A stretch of DNA of 64,000 bases from a bacterium. GTDB lineage: Bacteria > Planctomycetota > Planctomycetia > Pirellulales > Pirellulaceae. Location: contig JAUIGN010000006.1 in NCBI GenBank assembly GCA_030430075.1, positions 248,001-312,000 of the forward strand, written 5' to 3'. The notes under the pieces are model-generated. The model saw only the letters and a list, made by a program, of their open reading frames with translations. It made no database searches and had not been told where the DNA came from. The position numbers were made by a program, and so were the translations under genes. Every line of letters begins with the position of its first letter. Position 1 is the first letter of the stretch. Positions 24,985 to 34,127 of this stretch are shown one piece after another.

Positions 24985-25590
24985 CTACGGGTACAACCGG
25001 CCGACGCTCCATGAGCCGCCTTCCCGTTGTTCGTACACAATGCGCTCGTGCAATCGGTCAGCGCGATTGTGCCAGAATTCGATCCGCCGCGGCTCGACCC
25101 GGTAGCCGCTCCAATGCTCGGGGCGGGGAACCTCGCGAGCCTCAAACTGCTGTTCGAATTTCTCCACCTCGCGGGCCAATGTTTGCATATCGACCAAGGC
25201 TTGCGACTGTTGCGAGGCCCATGCGCCGATCTGGCTGCCTCGCGGGCGCGATGCCCAGTAGGCATCCGCTGCTTCAGGCGAGACGGGGCGGGCGGTTCCC
25301 TCCACACGCAACTGTTCGCCCAACTCGTCCCAGTGGAAACCCAGGGCGACCTGCGGATTTGCGGCCAGATCCTGTCCCTTGGCGCTGTGCGTATTCGTGT
25401 AGAACACGAATCCTGATGCATCGAAGCCGCGGAGCAGAACGACACGGACGGAGGGATGACCGGAAGGGTTCGCTGTCGCCAGCGACATCGCCAGCGGCTC
25501 TCGGAGCGAGGTCTTGCGGGCGCGTTGCAGGAGTGACTCGACCAGTGCAACGGACTCGAGGTACAATGGGTCGGGGGGAAGATCGGTCAT
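24985..25590 (-). CDS. pdxH: Pyridoxamine 5'-phosphate oxidase
   Basis: A 201-residue FMN enzyme that oxidises pyridoxine or pyridoxamine 5'-phosphate to pyridoxal 5'-phosphate. It shows the full family pattern: EPLAMSLATANPSGHPSVRV, VLLRGFDASGFVFYTNTHSA (FMN phosphate contact), KGQDLAANPQVALGFHWDEL, RPRGSQIGAWASQQSQ and the C-terminal RRIEFWHNRADRLHERIVYE with the terminal GRLYP. The start ATG at 25590 is near MTDLPPDPLYLESVALVE, as usual. It lies 27 bases past the last pseudopilin gene on the same strand and may be transcribed with it by read-through, with no obvious functional link. Confidence 0.96.
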   Translation of the reverse strand: MTDLPPDPLYLESVALVESLLQRARKTSLREPLAMSLATANPSGHPSVRVVLLRGFDASGFVFYTNTHSAKGQDLAANPQVALGFHWDELGEQLRVEGTARPVSPEAADAYWASRPRGSQIGAWASQQSQALVDMQTLAREVEKFEQQFEAREVPRPEHWSGYRVEPRRIEFWHNRADRLHERIVYEQREGGSWSVGRLYP

Positions 25591-25616
25591 GTTGGAAATG
25601 CTTCGCAGCGCGGCCG

Positions 25617-27080
25617 CTATTCGGGTGTGAAGTCGGCAGCGACGGTCATCTGTTCGACCTGCCGGCTATCCGGATCGATCATCCGAATGCGGACCTGGAT
25701 CCCGCGGAGTGGGACCGGATAAGGGGGAGACGTTTCTCGTTCCAGCACGTCGTCAACGCCGTTATAAGTACGCATGGTTCCGGGGGTGCCAACCAGGTAG
25801 GCCGTGTCGAAGCCGTCCGTCCCTTCGTCCACCGACGTGGCGTTGGGGTCGGCCAGGCGATTGGGTGCCAGGGGATCGGGCGTTGATACCGGACCATCCT
25901 GGTTGATGCCGTCATGCTCGTAGGAATACGACCAGGTGTCGTAGGTGGGAAGTGCCAGGAAACCGTTGCTGGTGGAAATCCACAGTTGCGAGCGCGGGTG
26001 GGGGGCACCCGAGAATGTCGATGAAGTGCTGCTAGGTGTGGCGTGGTTGAGATCGACGTAGCCCCCGCTGCCGATCGCGGTCCCGCCCGTCGTCGTGTAG
26101 CCGCGGTCGCCGGGCAGCAAGGCGTCGTCGCCCGAAGGGGCCTGACGAACGACCACCGTGGGATCGTAGGCACGGACATCGAATGCCAGCACGTTGGCCA
26201 GTACGACATCCTCGCCGATATGGATGCCCGACTGGGCGTGCACCGGGTTGAGCAATCCGATATACAACGACGGCGACGTGTAAATGTTGTTGATGATGTG
26301 CGGGAAGCCGCCGCGGATGTTGGGCGGCGTCGATGTGTGCGGAACGGGCAAATGGGCGAAGCGATTCTTGCGCACCGTCAGGTCCGCCAGCGAGTTGGCG
26401 ACCAGGCGTTGTGTCGGCGGGTTGGTGGTGTTGTCGATGATCGTGTGCACGGACAGGTCGTTGGCATTCTGGAACGAAACCAGATCAGCAAACCCAGGTA
26501 CGGACGTGCCCGGCAGGAACCCCTCGTCGTTGTTCAGGTCGGGACGAATCAGAAACGTCCGGCGATGCAGCCGAAATCGCTCGCCGATCGCCGGATCCCA
26601 CTGGCCGTTTCCGTTGCGGTCATCCAGCGAGGTCCACCAGACGATTTCGGCCACGTTCGAGAAGAAGGTCGAACTGCCGCCGTTGAGCACCGGGGCGATC
26701 CGTCCCAGGTACGGTTCGCTTGCGCTGCGGGAGGTGAACATGAGGATGTCGTCGACGTCGCCTAAGCTCAAGTCGGCGCGGGCCGCATCATAATCCCGCT
26801 CGGGGCCTTCAAAGTATTCAAAGTAGCCCAGCCCGGATTCCGTCTGCGGCCAGGGACGTACCGGGACCGTGATGCCTTCGATGTCCGGTTGCAGGCGTCG
26901 CGTGACGCCGCGAATCTGGCCGGCCATCTCGATCGCCGCCCGATTGGCACTGATCGTCGTACTGAAATAGGCGAACACCTCGGCCAGGGTCACAACCAAC
27001 AGGAGGGTGATGACCAGGGCAACCATCAATTCGACGAGCGTCAGGCCGTTTCGCCGTGTGCTGCTCACAGTTGTATCCAC
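25617..27080 (-). CDS. GspJ-like pseudopilin with large C-terminal domain
   Basis: A prepilin-type protein of 487 residues. I start at the GTG at 27080, which has AAGGG nine bases upstream and gives a 12-residue leader, MDTTVSSTRRNG, cut before LTLVELMVALVITLLLVVTL. A TTG further up at 27137 is the other option. Glu at position 5 of the mature helix is present. The C-terminal domain is large and Gly/Ser/Thr/Asn-rich, with ILMFTSRSASEPYLGRIAP and WWTSLDDRNGNGQWDPAIGE, and is unlike the small domains of proteobacterial GspJ. It is the last pseudopilin of the minus-strand secretion locus, 96 bases after the giant GspK-like gene. Assembly into a short pseudopilus is inferred. Confidence 0.85.
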   Translation of the reverse strand: MDTTVSSTRRNGLTLVELMVALVITLLLVVTLAEVFAYFSTTISANRAAIEMAGQIRGVTRRLQPDIEGITVPVRPWPQTESGLGYFEYFEGPERDYDAARADLSLGDVDDILMFTSRSASEPYLGRIAPVLNGGSSTFFSNVAEIVWWTSLDDRNGNGQWDPAIGERFRLHRRTFLIRPDLNNDEGFLPGTSVPGFADLVSFQNANDLSVHTIIDNTTNPPTQRLVANSLADLTVRKNRFAHLPVPHTSTPPNIRGGFPHIINNIYTSPSLYIGLLNPVHAQSGIHIGEDVVLANVLAFDVRAYDPTVVVRQAPSGDDALLPGDRGYTTTGGTAIGSGGYVDLNHATPSSTSSTFSGAPHPRSQLWISTSNGFLALPTYDTWSYSYEHDGINQDGPVSTPDPLAPNRLADPNATSVDEGTDGFDTAYLVGTPGTMRTYNGVDDVLERETSPPYPVPLRGIQVRIRMIDPDSRQVEQMTVAADFTPE

Positions 27081-27176
27081 GTGTTTGGACCCTTGAGGTT
27101 GGGTAGGTCGAGCGTCGTTTGGTCGGATGAATCTCAACAGTTCGGTTACGGTGCGTCCGACGCACCGCCCCTGCCA

Positions 27177-30100
27177 CTATTCGATAAACCGGCGAATGCG
27201 GACGGCCCGGTCGACGTTGTGGTTCTCACCCGGCTCGAAGGCGACCGGGATCGAGCGATCAATGACATAGAACGCCCGATGACGTTTCACGTCTCCCGTA
27301 TTCAGCCCCGCCTCCTGGCCCAACGTGCCGGTGACAGGATCGACTTCAAAGTATCCCAGGGTCACCCAGACGGCATACACGTTGGAGCGTGTCGTCACGA
27401 GGTTCCCGAGCCGCTGGAGACTCTGATAGCGGAAGTAAGGGTTGCGAATCGTGTTGACGTGGGACGCGGTGTTGTTGGTCGTAAACAGCGGACGCCCGGC
27501 ACCGCCTCCGGAAATGCTGGCGTCGTTGCGAAGCAGCGTTCCGGCGACGCCGGCGCCGGCCATGTTCGGTACGGGCACCAGGCGGCCGTCCCCGGCACCC
27601 CGGAACGGTCGGGCGAAGAGGGTTGGAATATCCTTGTCGAACGAGATCATGCTGGAGGAGTTGTGCCCATCGTATCCCCGTCGTGCGTCGGCGAAACTAC
27701 GGAAACTCGGCCCTTGACCGGCGACCGCACCTCCGGTTCGGTGCGGGTCGTTACCGCGGAGACAATTCCAAACGAGGCTGTGGTTGATGGTGTTGAGATT
27801 GATCTTGCCGGGATCGCGGAAATTGGAAATCCGGTTGAACGGCGCGTGGCGCAGTTCCGTCCCGGTGCCCGACGCAAACGTCTGCGGATTGAGGATCGTC
27901 TCGGTTCCCACAAAGCGAGACGGCACCCCGGTAAAGTCGAACAGACGATACAGGTCGCCACCAACTCCGCCGGGATTCGAGGATTCAAAAAAGTTGAGCA
28001 GATGCGCGAAATGGGCCGGCTGTCCGACACCGTAGGGATCGTCCATCGCGCCGTAGGCACTGTTGAGCGTGTCGTAGTGCTGCAGCAACTTCGAGGAACT
28101 GCTCTTGGGGACCTGCAACATTTCGTACTGGCTGACGAATGGCCGATTGTTCCAGGTCAGCCAGGGGAAGGGACTGCCCGACGTGTCCGGCGCGCCATAG
28201 AACTGGGCGGCGACACCATCCGAGGCCGAGAGCATGCCCTGGTAGGCCTGATTCAGGTAACCGAGCGTGGCACCCAGCGTGCGGCTGAAGACATGGTTGT
28301 CCGCGCCCATCTGATCCGCGGTCAGCGGCGTCGGAACGACCGGGTTGTAGCTGAGCTGTTTCCACAGTTTGCGAGCGGGATTACCCAAGCCGCGTTGCGT
28401 GGAATTGAAGCGAATGGCCCGCTGATTCGCGGTCACGAACGGGGCTTCGTCGATCGGCGGTGCGGCGGAATTCGGATCGCGAACGCCGTTGAAGGTGGTC
28501 AGATCGACCCGCATTCGATCGACGGTGCGGTAGGGATTGAGGACCGCGTGGAAAGGCAGGAGCGGATTCGCCAGCCGCTGCAGGTAGATGGTCTTGTAGT
28601 TGATCGTCGTCCCGTCGGATTCCAACGCCAGGCCGCGCCCCAGGTCCAAGGGGTGGTCGAGCGTCGGGACGTAGGCCCCTTCGCCGCTGGCCAGGGCCGG
28701 ATCGAAAATCGAACCGCTGGCCATATCGGGATAGCCGTTGAGCGGCTCGGAGACACTCAAGTTCAAACTCTTTGGCGGCCGCGGAGTCGCGGCGGAAGTC
28801 AACTCCTGCGCCGTATCGATCGGCACGGCGATCGTCGGTTGAATCACCGCGGGACGCCGATCCACATTACCGTAGTTGTCGACCACGGTGACCTGGTGAA
28901 CCGACGGGTCCGTATCCGGCGTCAACACGATCCGTTGCGTGTCGGGGATCTTCAGGTCGGTCATCATGTTCGTCTGGCCGTCATCCTCCGAGTCGGTGCG
29001 TCGCCCGATCGTGGTGACAAAGTCTCCGCCGACACGTACTCCGGCCGAACCGACCACCGCATAGCGTCCCGGCATCAGGGGGGCGATCGCCGAGGACGGG
29101 TAGTGGCGTTGGCTGCCATGGCCGCCACCCAACGGCAGGGCCGACGGGTCCGCGAAATAGATGCCCCGTTCGACATCACCAATCTGGAAGGCGGGCGTCG
29201 CCGCCGGGTTGTCCGGATCGAGCGGTTCGCCGGCCGCATTGTGGCTGGCACCGGTCACGACCGTCATCCGCCATACCGGAGCACCGCCGGGTGCCACCTT
29301 GTTGAGCACCACGCCGGGTTGGGCCGTGTTGGCGTTGTTGCGATAAAACTCTGCGGGCACTCGTTCGCTGTCGCTGGCCCAAGGATTGTAAAGTTCGATG
29401 AACAACGAACCTCGCGGCCGCAGCCGCTGGTCGTAGTTGCCTTCACCGGCGGCCCGCATGCCGTCCGGCATCATGGCGTCACTGGCCAGGCCGCCCGGCG
29501 TCGAGAGGTCTTCGGTCCGCCGGTCGTGAAACGCCAGCGTGCTCGAAAGGAGCAGCTCGGGCCGTTCACAACCCCACACCAGGCCGCGGTCAATCCGGGT
29601 CGTATCGTCGGCCGTGTTCAACACACCGTCGACACCCCAGGGGGCGATGTCATCCGAACCCGGCCACATCGCTTCTTCGATGTTGTCGTTTGTCCCGTCG
29701 CCGTCATCATCGTTGCCGGCCACTCCCCAGCCACCGTCCGGGCCTGGCTGTGGCGTAAACGGATGGGTGTCAAACTCGAAGGGCGTCATCAACGAATCCG
29801 CATCGCGGAATTCCACCACGTTGATCACCCACTGGGCGATCGCGTGGGCCGTCTCGATGCGATCGGCGCGCGTCGCCGGTGTGGCGGGCGGCGTCCCATC
29901 CAGGTCGATCTGGAAGTCGACCGGCTTCAGGGCCATCATCAACAGGTAGAGGTGACGGGCATAGTGCTGGCGGGCCAGGAAGGCATCGCTGTCCGTTCCT
30001 GTCACGCCGTCGTTGTCGTGGTCGAAGCTGATCGTCGGCCGCCAGACCCGTTCGTTGAGCGACGCTTCCAACCCCGCACCGGTCGTCACGCCGTGCTCGT

Positions 30101-32582
30101 CCACCACGCCATTGGCGCCGCTCCCATAAGCGTCGTCCTGGCCGTTGCCGAACGGTCGATTGACGTCCATCCGTTGCCCCATGATCAGATCGGGCGAAAC
30201 GAGCGACAGCATCTGACCGCTCAGGTTGGAATCCATCTGCGCGGTAATCGACGAGCTGGTCCAGCCGAAGCCGCGAATCAACTGCCGGCGGAAGATGTCG
30301 GTGGCGTGCCGGGGCAGCGTGCCCAATCCGGGCAAATAGAGGTTGGGGACCGGCAGGTCGTAGCTGTCCGTGGTTACCAGCCGCCGCTGTAGCGCGACGC
30401 TGCCGGAGAGCGAGTCCACGAAGGGTGAGCTGGTAGCCGGCGCCGGCAAGCTGGGATACAGATCCAGCAGACGGCTGGGCAGCATCAACGCATCATGGTC
30501 GCGATAGCGGACCAGCCGCTCGAGCTCCGCCAGTGAAAACGGGGCATCGGCCGAATTCGGCGTCAGTGAACCCCGCGCGGCGTTCTGGTCGAGGTTGATT
30601 TCATACGGGTTGTCGCTGACCAGATCGCCCGGCAGCGCGGCGGTTGCATTTCCCCGCTCGTAGGTCGGCATGCCCCGATGATCCAACCCGAAGGCCAACT
30701 CGCCGCGAAGATCGGGCGGCGACTGGAACGCCCGCAGGTTCAGCGACGGGTTGTTGGCCCGGTCGAAATAGTCTTGCGGGAATTCGAAGAACTTGAGCGA
30801 AGCCAGGGTATCGGCGCCGCGGCGGCCGGGAACCATCACATTCGTGGCGTCAATGCCATAGCGGCCCGGAATCCGGTAGCTGCCGCTCTGGCGGCCGCGC
30901 AACAGCGTTTCGTATTGTGCCTGGTCGCCGAACAGGCTGGCCAGGTTGATTTCCGGGGGGCCGTAACCGAGCCCTTCCGGCATCGTGCTGGACGATACGC
31001 CGCCGGCCAGGTTGGTGGTCGCCGTGGTGTCGGGGAAGGCCCGGGTCGGAAGATGCGATAGTGAACCGTGGGCGTTCAGATTGAGCCGCCCGTCGAGGTC
31101 GGTGATCAGGAAGGCCAGCAGCGGCTTCACCATCCGCCCGTCGGCACCCGTCTGCACGGGGAAGTCGAGGTCGACCCAGATGCTGTCCGCTACGCCATCC
31201 CCGTCGTTGTCCAGGTCGTAGGGGATTCGTACGTAGGGATTGTTCAGAAAGGCGTTGGCCTGCGCGGACCCGCCCATCTGATAATCGGTTCGATACTGAG
31301 CGCCGGCCGCGTCGAGCGCAATGTTGCCGAACGCCGTCGTACTGCCGGTGAAGTTCGGATTGAATTCGGGCAGAGGACGCAGAATGATATCCCGCTTCAG
31401 CTCGGCGATCTGTCGCAATTGGGTCGGCGTCAAAACCCCTTGCTGGGGATCGTCGTTCACACCGGTGGCCGGGTTGTTGCCGAGGATGTTGTCAAAACCG
31501 TAAGGCTGGAGAAAGATCGCCAGGTGTTCCTCCGCAGGGACGGCCGGGGTCAACCAATTGGCGCTGACCCAGTGGAACCAGAAGTTGACCAGGGCCGGGC
31601 GATGGAATGACGGGAGGACGACCAGCGAGCCGTCATCGATCATGGCGGCCAGCGCCAGGTTGTTGTAGTCCGCCACATCGTAGCTCTCATTGGGGCCTCC
31701 ACCCTGGTATGCGGTCACATGCGACGCCGTTCCTTTGAGGAACCGGTTGGGTCGCAAGGCCGTCAGTTGGACGTCGTCCGATCCAGGCCAGCCCGCCTCG
31801 GCCAGGTTGTCCACTTCGTCCGCCTCGTCGATGGCGCCGTCGCCATCGTCGTCGACCCCGGCGCCGTCATCGTCGACTCCGGCGTTCCCGTAGCCGCCGT
31901 CCGGTCCTGGATCGATGCCGTCCAGGGCCTCGCTGGCGGGATTGAAGCCAAATCCGGTTCCGTTAAAGGGACGGCCGTTGACGACAAACTGATCGCCCGC
32001 GGTCAGACTGACATTGGTCGCCCGATCGCTGCTGGGGCGGAGCAGACGGAAGAAACCGTTGCCGCCGGTGTAGGTGTAGCCGACGATCCGCAGGCTGAGC
32101 CCGTGGGCTGTCCCGCTGGTAAACGTCATCACCTGACCGTTGTAGTAGCCGTTGGTGCGGCTGAGGGGAAACCCGCTGCGGAAGACGATGTCGCGGACCA
32201 GTGAGTCGGGGACGCGAACTTCGATGAACTGATCGGCGGTCCCGTCAGGTTGCGAGAGGAACGTCCCGGGCGACCCGGCCCCGCTGATCGATCCCGTGAA
32301 ACCGGTCAGCCCGTACATGTCGCTGAGCAGGTCATGGCCTTGAATGACCGACTTGGAATCCCGCGTGCCGCGGAGCACCTGGTACATGCCCGAGTCGAGC
32401 AGCTTGCGCGGGTGGTCGCCGACCTGCCCGATTCGCGAGGTGGCGATCGCCGTGTTCTGGTACTGCCCGGAGATGACCAGAAACGTCACCATCAACAGGG
32501 CGAACAGCGTCAACAGGCTGAGCACGACCAGGAGGACAATCCCCCGCCGCGGTTTCTTGTTGGTCACGGTCTGACGTTTCAT
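27177..32582 (-). CDS. Giant GspK-like pseudopilin (about 1800 residues)
   Basis: A protein of 1801 residues from the ATG at 32582, which has GGGAG nine bases upstream. The leader ends KKPRRG, followed by IVLLVVLSLLTLFALLMVTF. Glu5 is absent at the fifth position, as known for GspK, the tip subunit of type II pseudopili. Typical GspK is 300-350 residues; here the extracellular part is more than five times larger, Gly/Asn/Asp/Pro-rich, with two copies of an acidic cassette (GPDGG[Y/W]G ... DDDGDG ... WPGSDD) at about residues 226-270 and again near the middle (DNA 31773-31907 and 29646-29744). Phrases such as RFRLHR-type Fn3 motifs are not seen. It probably caps the pseudopilus or presents a surface domain. 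The frame is unbroken. Confidence 0.85.
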   Translation of the reverse strand: MKRQTVTNKKPRRGIVLLVVLSLLTLFALLMVTFLVISGQYQNTAIATSRIGQVGDHPRKLLDSGMYQVLRGTRDSKSVIQGHDLLSDMYGLTGFTGSISGAGSPGTFLSQPDGTADQFIEVRVPDSLVRDIVFRSGFPLSRTNGYYNGQVMTFTSGTAHGLSLRIVGYTYTGGNGFFRLLRPSSDRATNVSLTAGDQFVVNGRPFNGTGFGFNPASEALDGIDPGPDGGYGNAGVDDDGAGVDDDGDGAIDEADEVDNLAEAGWPGSDDVQLTALRPNRFLKGTASHVTAYQGGGPNESYDVADYNNLALAAMIDDGSLVVLPSFHRPALVNFWFHWVSANWLTPAVPAEEHLAIFLQPYGFDNILGNNPATGVNDDPQQGVLTPTQLRQIAELKRDIILRPLPEFNPNFTGSTTAFGNIALDAAGAQYRTDYQMGGSAQANAFLNNPYVRIPYDLDNDGDGVADSIWVDLDFPVQTGADGRMVKPLLAFLITDLDGRLNLNAHGSLSHLPTRAFPDTTATTNLAGGVSSSTMPEGLGYGPPEINLASLFGDQAQYETLLRGRQSGSYRIPGRYGIDATNVMVPGRRGADTLASLKFFEFPQDYFDRANNPSLNLRAFQSPPDLRGELAFGLDHRGMPTYERGNATAALPGDLVSDNPYEINLDQNAARGSLTPNSADAPFSLAELERLVRYRDHDALMLPSRLLDLYPSLPAPATSSPFVDSLSGSVALQRRLVTTDSYDLPVPNLYLPGLGTLPRHATDIFRRQLIRGFGWTSSSITAQMDSNLSGQMLSLVSPDLIMGQRMDVNRPFGNGQDDAYGSGANGVVDEHGVTTGAGLEASLNERVWRPTISFDHDNDGVTGTDSDAFLARQHYARHLYLLMMALKPVDFQIDLDGTPPATPATRADRIETAHAIAQWVINVVEFRDADSLMTPFEFDTHPFTPQPGPDGGWGVAGNDDDGDGTNDNIEEAMWPGSDDIAPWGVDGVLNTADDTTRIDRGLVWGCERPELLLSSTLAFHDRRTEDLSTPGGLASDAMMPDGMRAAGEGNYDQRLRPRGSLFIELYNPWASDSERVPAEFYRNNANTAQPGVVLNKVAPGGAPVWRMTVVTGASHNAAGEPLDPDNPAATPAFQIGDVERGIYFADPSALPLGGGHGSQRHYPSSAIAPLMPGRYAVVGSAGVRVGGDFVTTIGRRTDSEDDGQTNMMTDLKIPDTQRIVLTPDTDPSVHQVTVVDNYGNVDRRPAVIQPTIAVPIDTAQELTSAATPRPPKSLNLSVSEPLNGYPDMASGSIFDPALASGEGAYVPTLDHPLDLGRGLALESDGTTINYKTIYLQRLANPLLPFHAVLNPYRTVDRMRVDLTTFNGVRDPNSAAPPIDEAPFVTANQRAIRFNSTQRGLGNPARKLWKQLSYNPVVPTPLTADQMGADNHVFSRTLGATLGYLNQAYQGMLSASDGVAAQFYGAPDTSGSPFPWLTWNNRPFVSQYEMLQVPKSSSSKLLQHYDTLNSAYGAMDDPYGVGQPAHFAHLLNFFESSNPGGVGGDLYRLFDFTGVPSRFVGTETILNPQTFASGTGTELRHAPFNRISNFRDPGKINLNTINHSLVWNCLRGNDPHRTGGAVAGQGPSFRSFADARRGYDGHNSSSMISFDKDIPTLFARPFRGAGDGRLVPVPNMAGAGVAGTLLRNDASISGGGAGRPLFTTNNTASHVNTIRNPYFRYQSLQRLGNLVTTRSNVYAVWVTLGYFEVDPVTGTLGQEAGLNTGDVKRHRAFYVIDRSIPVAFEPGENHNVDRAVRIRRFIE

Positions 32583-32758
32583 GATTTGGGTCTCCCAGGG
32601 AGCATGCGCTGTCAATCAGGAGCGTTCGATCGTCGGTTGTCGGGATGGTGCACTCGTCTGGCCGGCGAGTGCCGCGTGAGATCCGCCCCAGCCGTTCCGG
32701 ATGGGGTGCAACGAAAACCGGCGTCGTCTGCTACACGGGAAGAATTATCGAATACGAA

Positions 32759-33961
32759 TTACCACAACGAACTGGTTTCCAGGCGAATTGTCTTTTCGTA
32801 AACCGCCACGACACCGGTCACCAGCGTGGCATAAACGACGGGGATTCGCCCGCTGCCGCTGACGTCCGGCCGCCAGTCCGCCGAACTGAGCCACGGCCAG
32901 TCGGCGCCGATCAGGGTGGCGTGTCGTTCGTACATTCCGGGACGGTCCGAATTACCGCTCAGCGACCGGTCAATGGGCCGCCCTTCCAGATAGTTGCTGC
33001 CGTCCCAGTAGGGAGATTCGGTGTCCGCAACCCGATACCAGCGGAACATCGGCGTGAAGGGCTGCGTCGAACGCAGGTTCTGCATCAACATCACCCAGTC
33101 GCCCGAGTTGAGTTCCAGTTCGGCCGCCGTGGCCGCTTCCAAGGTGACGTCCCCGCCACCGAAGCCGTCGCCGTGAAACTGGGGCGCGGCATTCGCGTTG
33201 GAGGAATTCCCGATGATCCAGACCAGCCGTTCGTTGTAGGTCGGGTCTTCTCCCGGATCGACGACGCCGTCCGTGTTGATGTCGTCGAACATCGTCTGGC
33301 TGCGGCCCAAACTTGACGCATCACGGCGGTTGAAGACCACCACCGAGAGCACATAGGTGTCCTTGTAGACGCGATTGTTGTCGATCTTGGGGGTGACGGT
33401 CGCCATCCAGGAGAGGATGCCCTCCGATTCCCGCTTGTCACCGAAGACTTGAACCGGCGGCAACGTTTCGTCGCCGGGAATGTCGAAGGTCAGTTCGTCG
33501 TCCGCGACAAAGATCTGATCCGCCTGCATGGCCGTCATGATGCCGGTCGTGGTGAGCGCCGGGTTCGGCGTCAGGCTGACGCGGCCCATCCGCGGCGGTG
33601 GCGGGACGATCGCGCTGCTGAATTTGATGTACGGAAACAGCGACGCATCGTAGATCGTGTTGTTGAACGTCCCGTTGACCGCGACGAACCGCGGGTCGAT
33701 ACAGAAGGCCTGGTTCAAACCGCGGGGATGCCCCACCACGGCGCCTGTCGGAAACCGCCAGGTCGACGGAGCACGCATGCCCCGCAGGTCGAATTCCGCG
33801 ACGGCGTTCATTCCGACGCGCGAACTACGGTCCGCCATGTTGCCGCGTCCCACCTGGTTCAACGCCAGGGGCAGCACGGCGATCACGCCCAGCAGCCCCA
33901 CGCCGACCACGCCGATGGCGAACATGACCTCCAGCAGACTGACCCCGGAGCGAATTCTCAT
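32759..33961 (-). CDS. GspI/PulG-type pseudopilin
   Basis: A 400-residue prepilin-like protein. The ATG at 33961 follows GAGG at short spacing; the 59 extra upstream codons overlap the previous gene's tail and are non-coding. The six-residue leader MRIRSG is cut before VSLLEVMFAIGVVGVGLLGV, with Glu at position 5. After the helix there are KMADRS-like polar repeats, and the body is Pro/Gly/Asn-rich, ending in a region containing VTGVVAVYEKTIRLETSS. Position and leader fit GspI. It lies 166 bases after GspH and 176 before the giant GspK on the same strand. The exact class (I or V) is inferred. Confidence 0.82.
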   Translation of the reverse strand: MRIRSGVSLLEVMFAIGVVGVGLLGVIAVLPLALNQVGRGNMADRSSRVGMNAVAEFDLRGMRAPSTWRFPTGAVVGHPRGLNQAFCIDPRFVAVNGTFNNTIYDASLFPYIKFSSAIVPPPPRMGRVSLTPNPALTTTGIMTAMQADQIFVADDELTFDIPGDETLPPVQVFGDKRESEGILSWMATVTPKIDNNRVYKDTYVLSVVVFNRRDASSLGRSQTMFDDINTDGVVDPGEDPTYNERLVWIIGNSSNANAAPQFHGDGFGGGDVTLEAATAAELELNSGDWVMLMQNLRSTQPFTPMFRWYRVADTESPYWDGSNYLEGRPIDRSLSGNSDRPGMYERHATLIGADWPWLSSADWRPDVSGSGRIPVVYATLVTGVVAVYEKTIRLETSSLW

Positions 33962-34127
33962 GGCATCCTCACAACTCTGAACCTCTGACTTGGTATCCCA
34001 GCAATCGGGCGCTTCGTAGCGCTCGATCCGTTCATGCCGCCATTCGCTCCGCATCCATGGCGGCGCCGTATTGCTTTCGCGGCACGAAAGGCGACCGGTG
34101 TTGTGACCGTTGTTGCTCGCACGATCC

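Noticed and set aside
26889-30392. A long plus-strand open frame antisense to the giant GspK-like gene (1167 codons)
   Set aside because: It mirrors the coding frame of the GspK gene in a high-GC region, its translation is Arg/Gly-rich without motifs, and there is no promoter or Shine-Dalgarno support.
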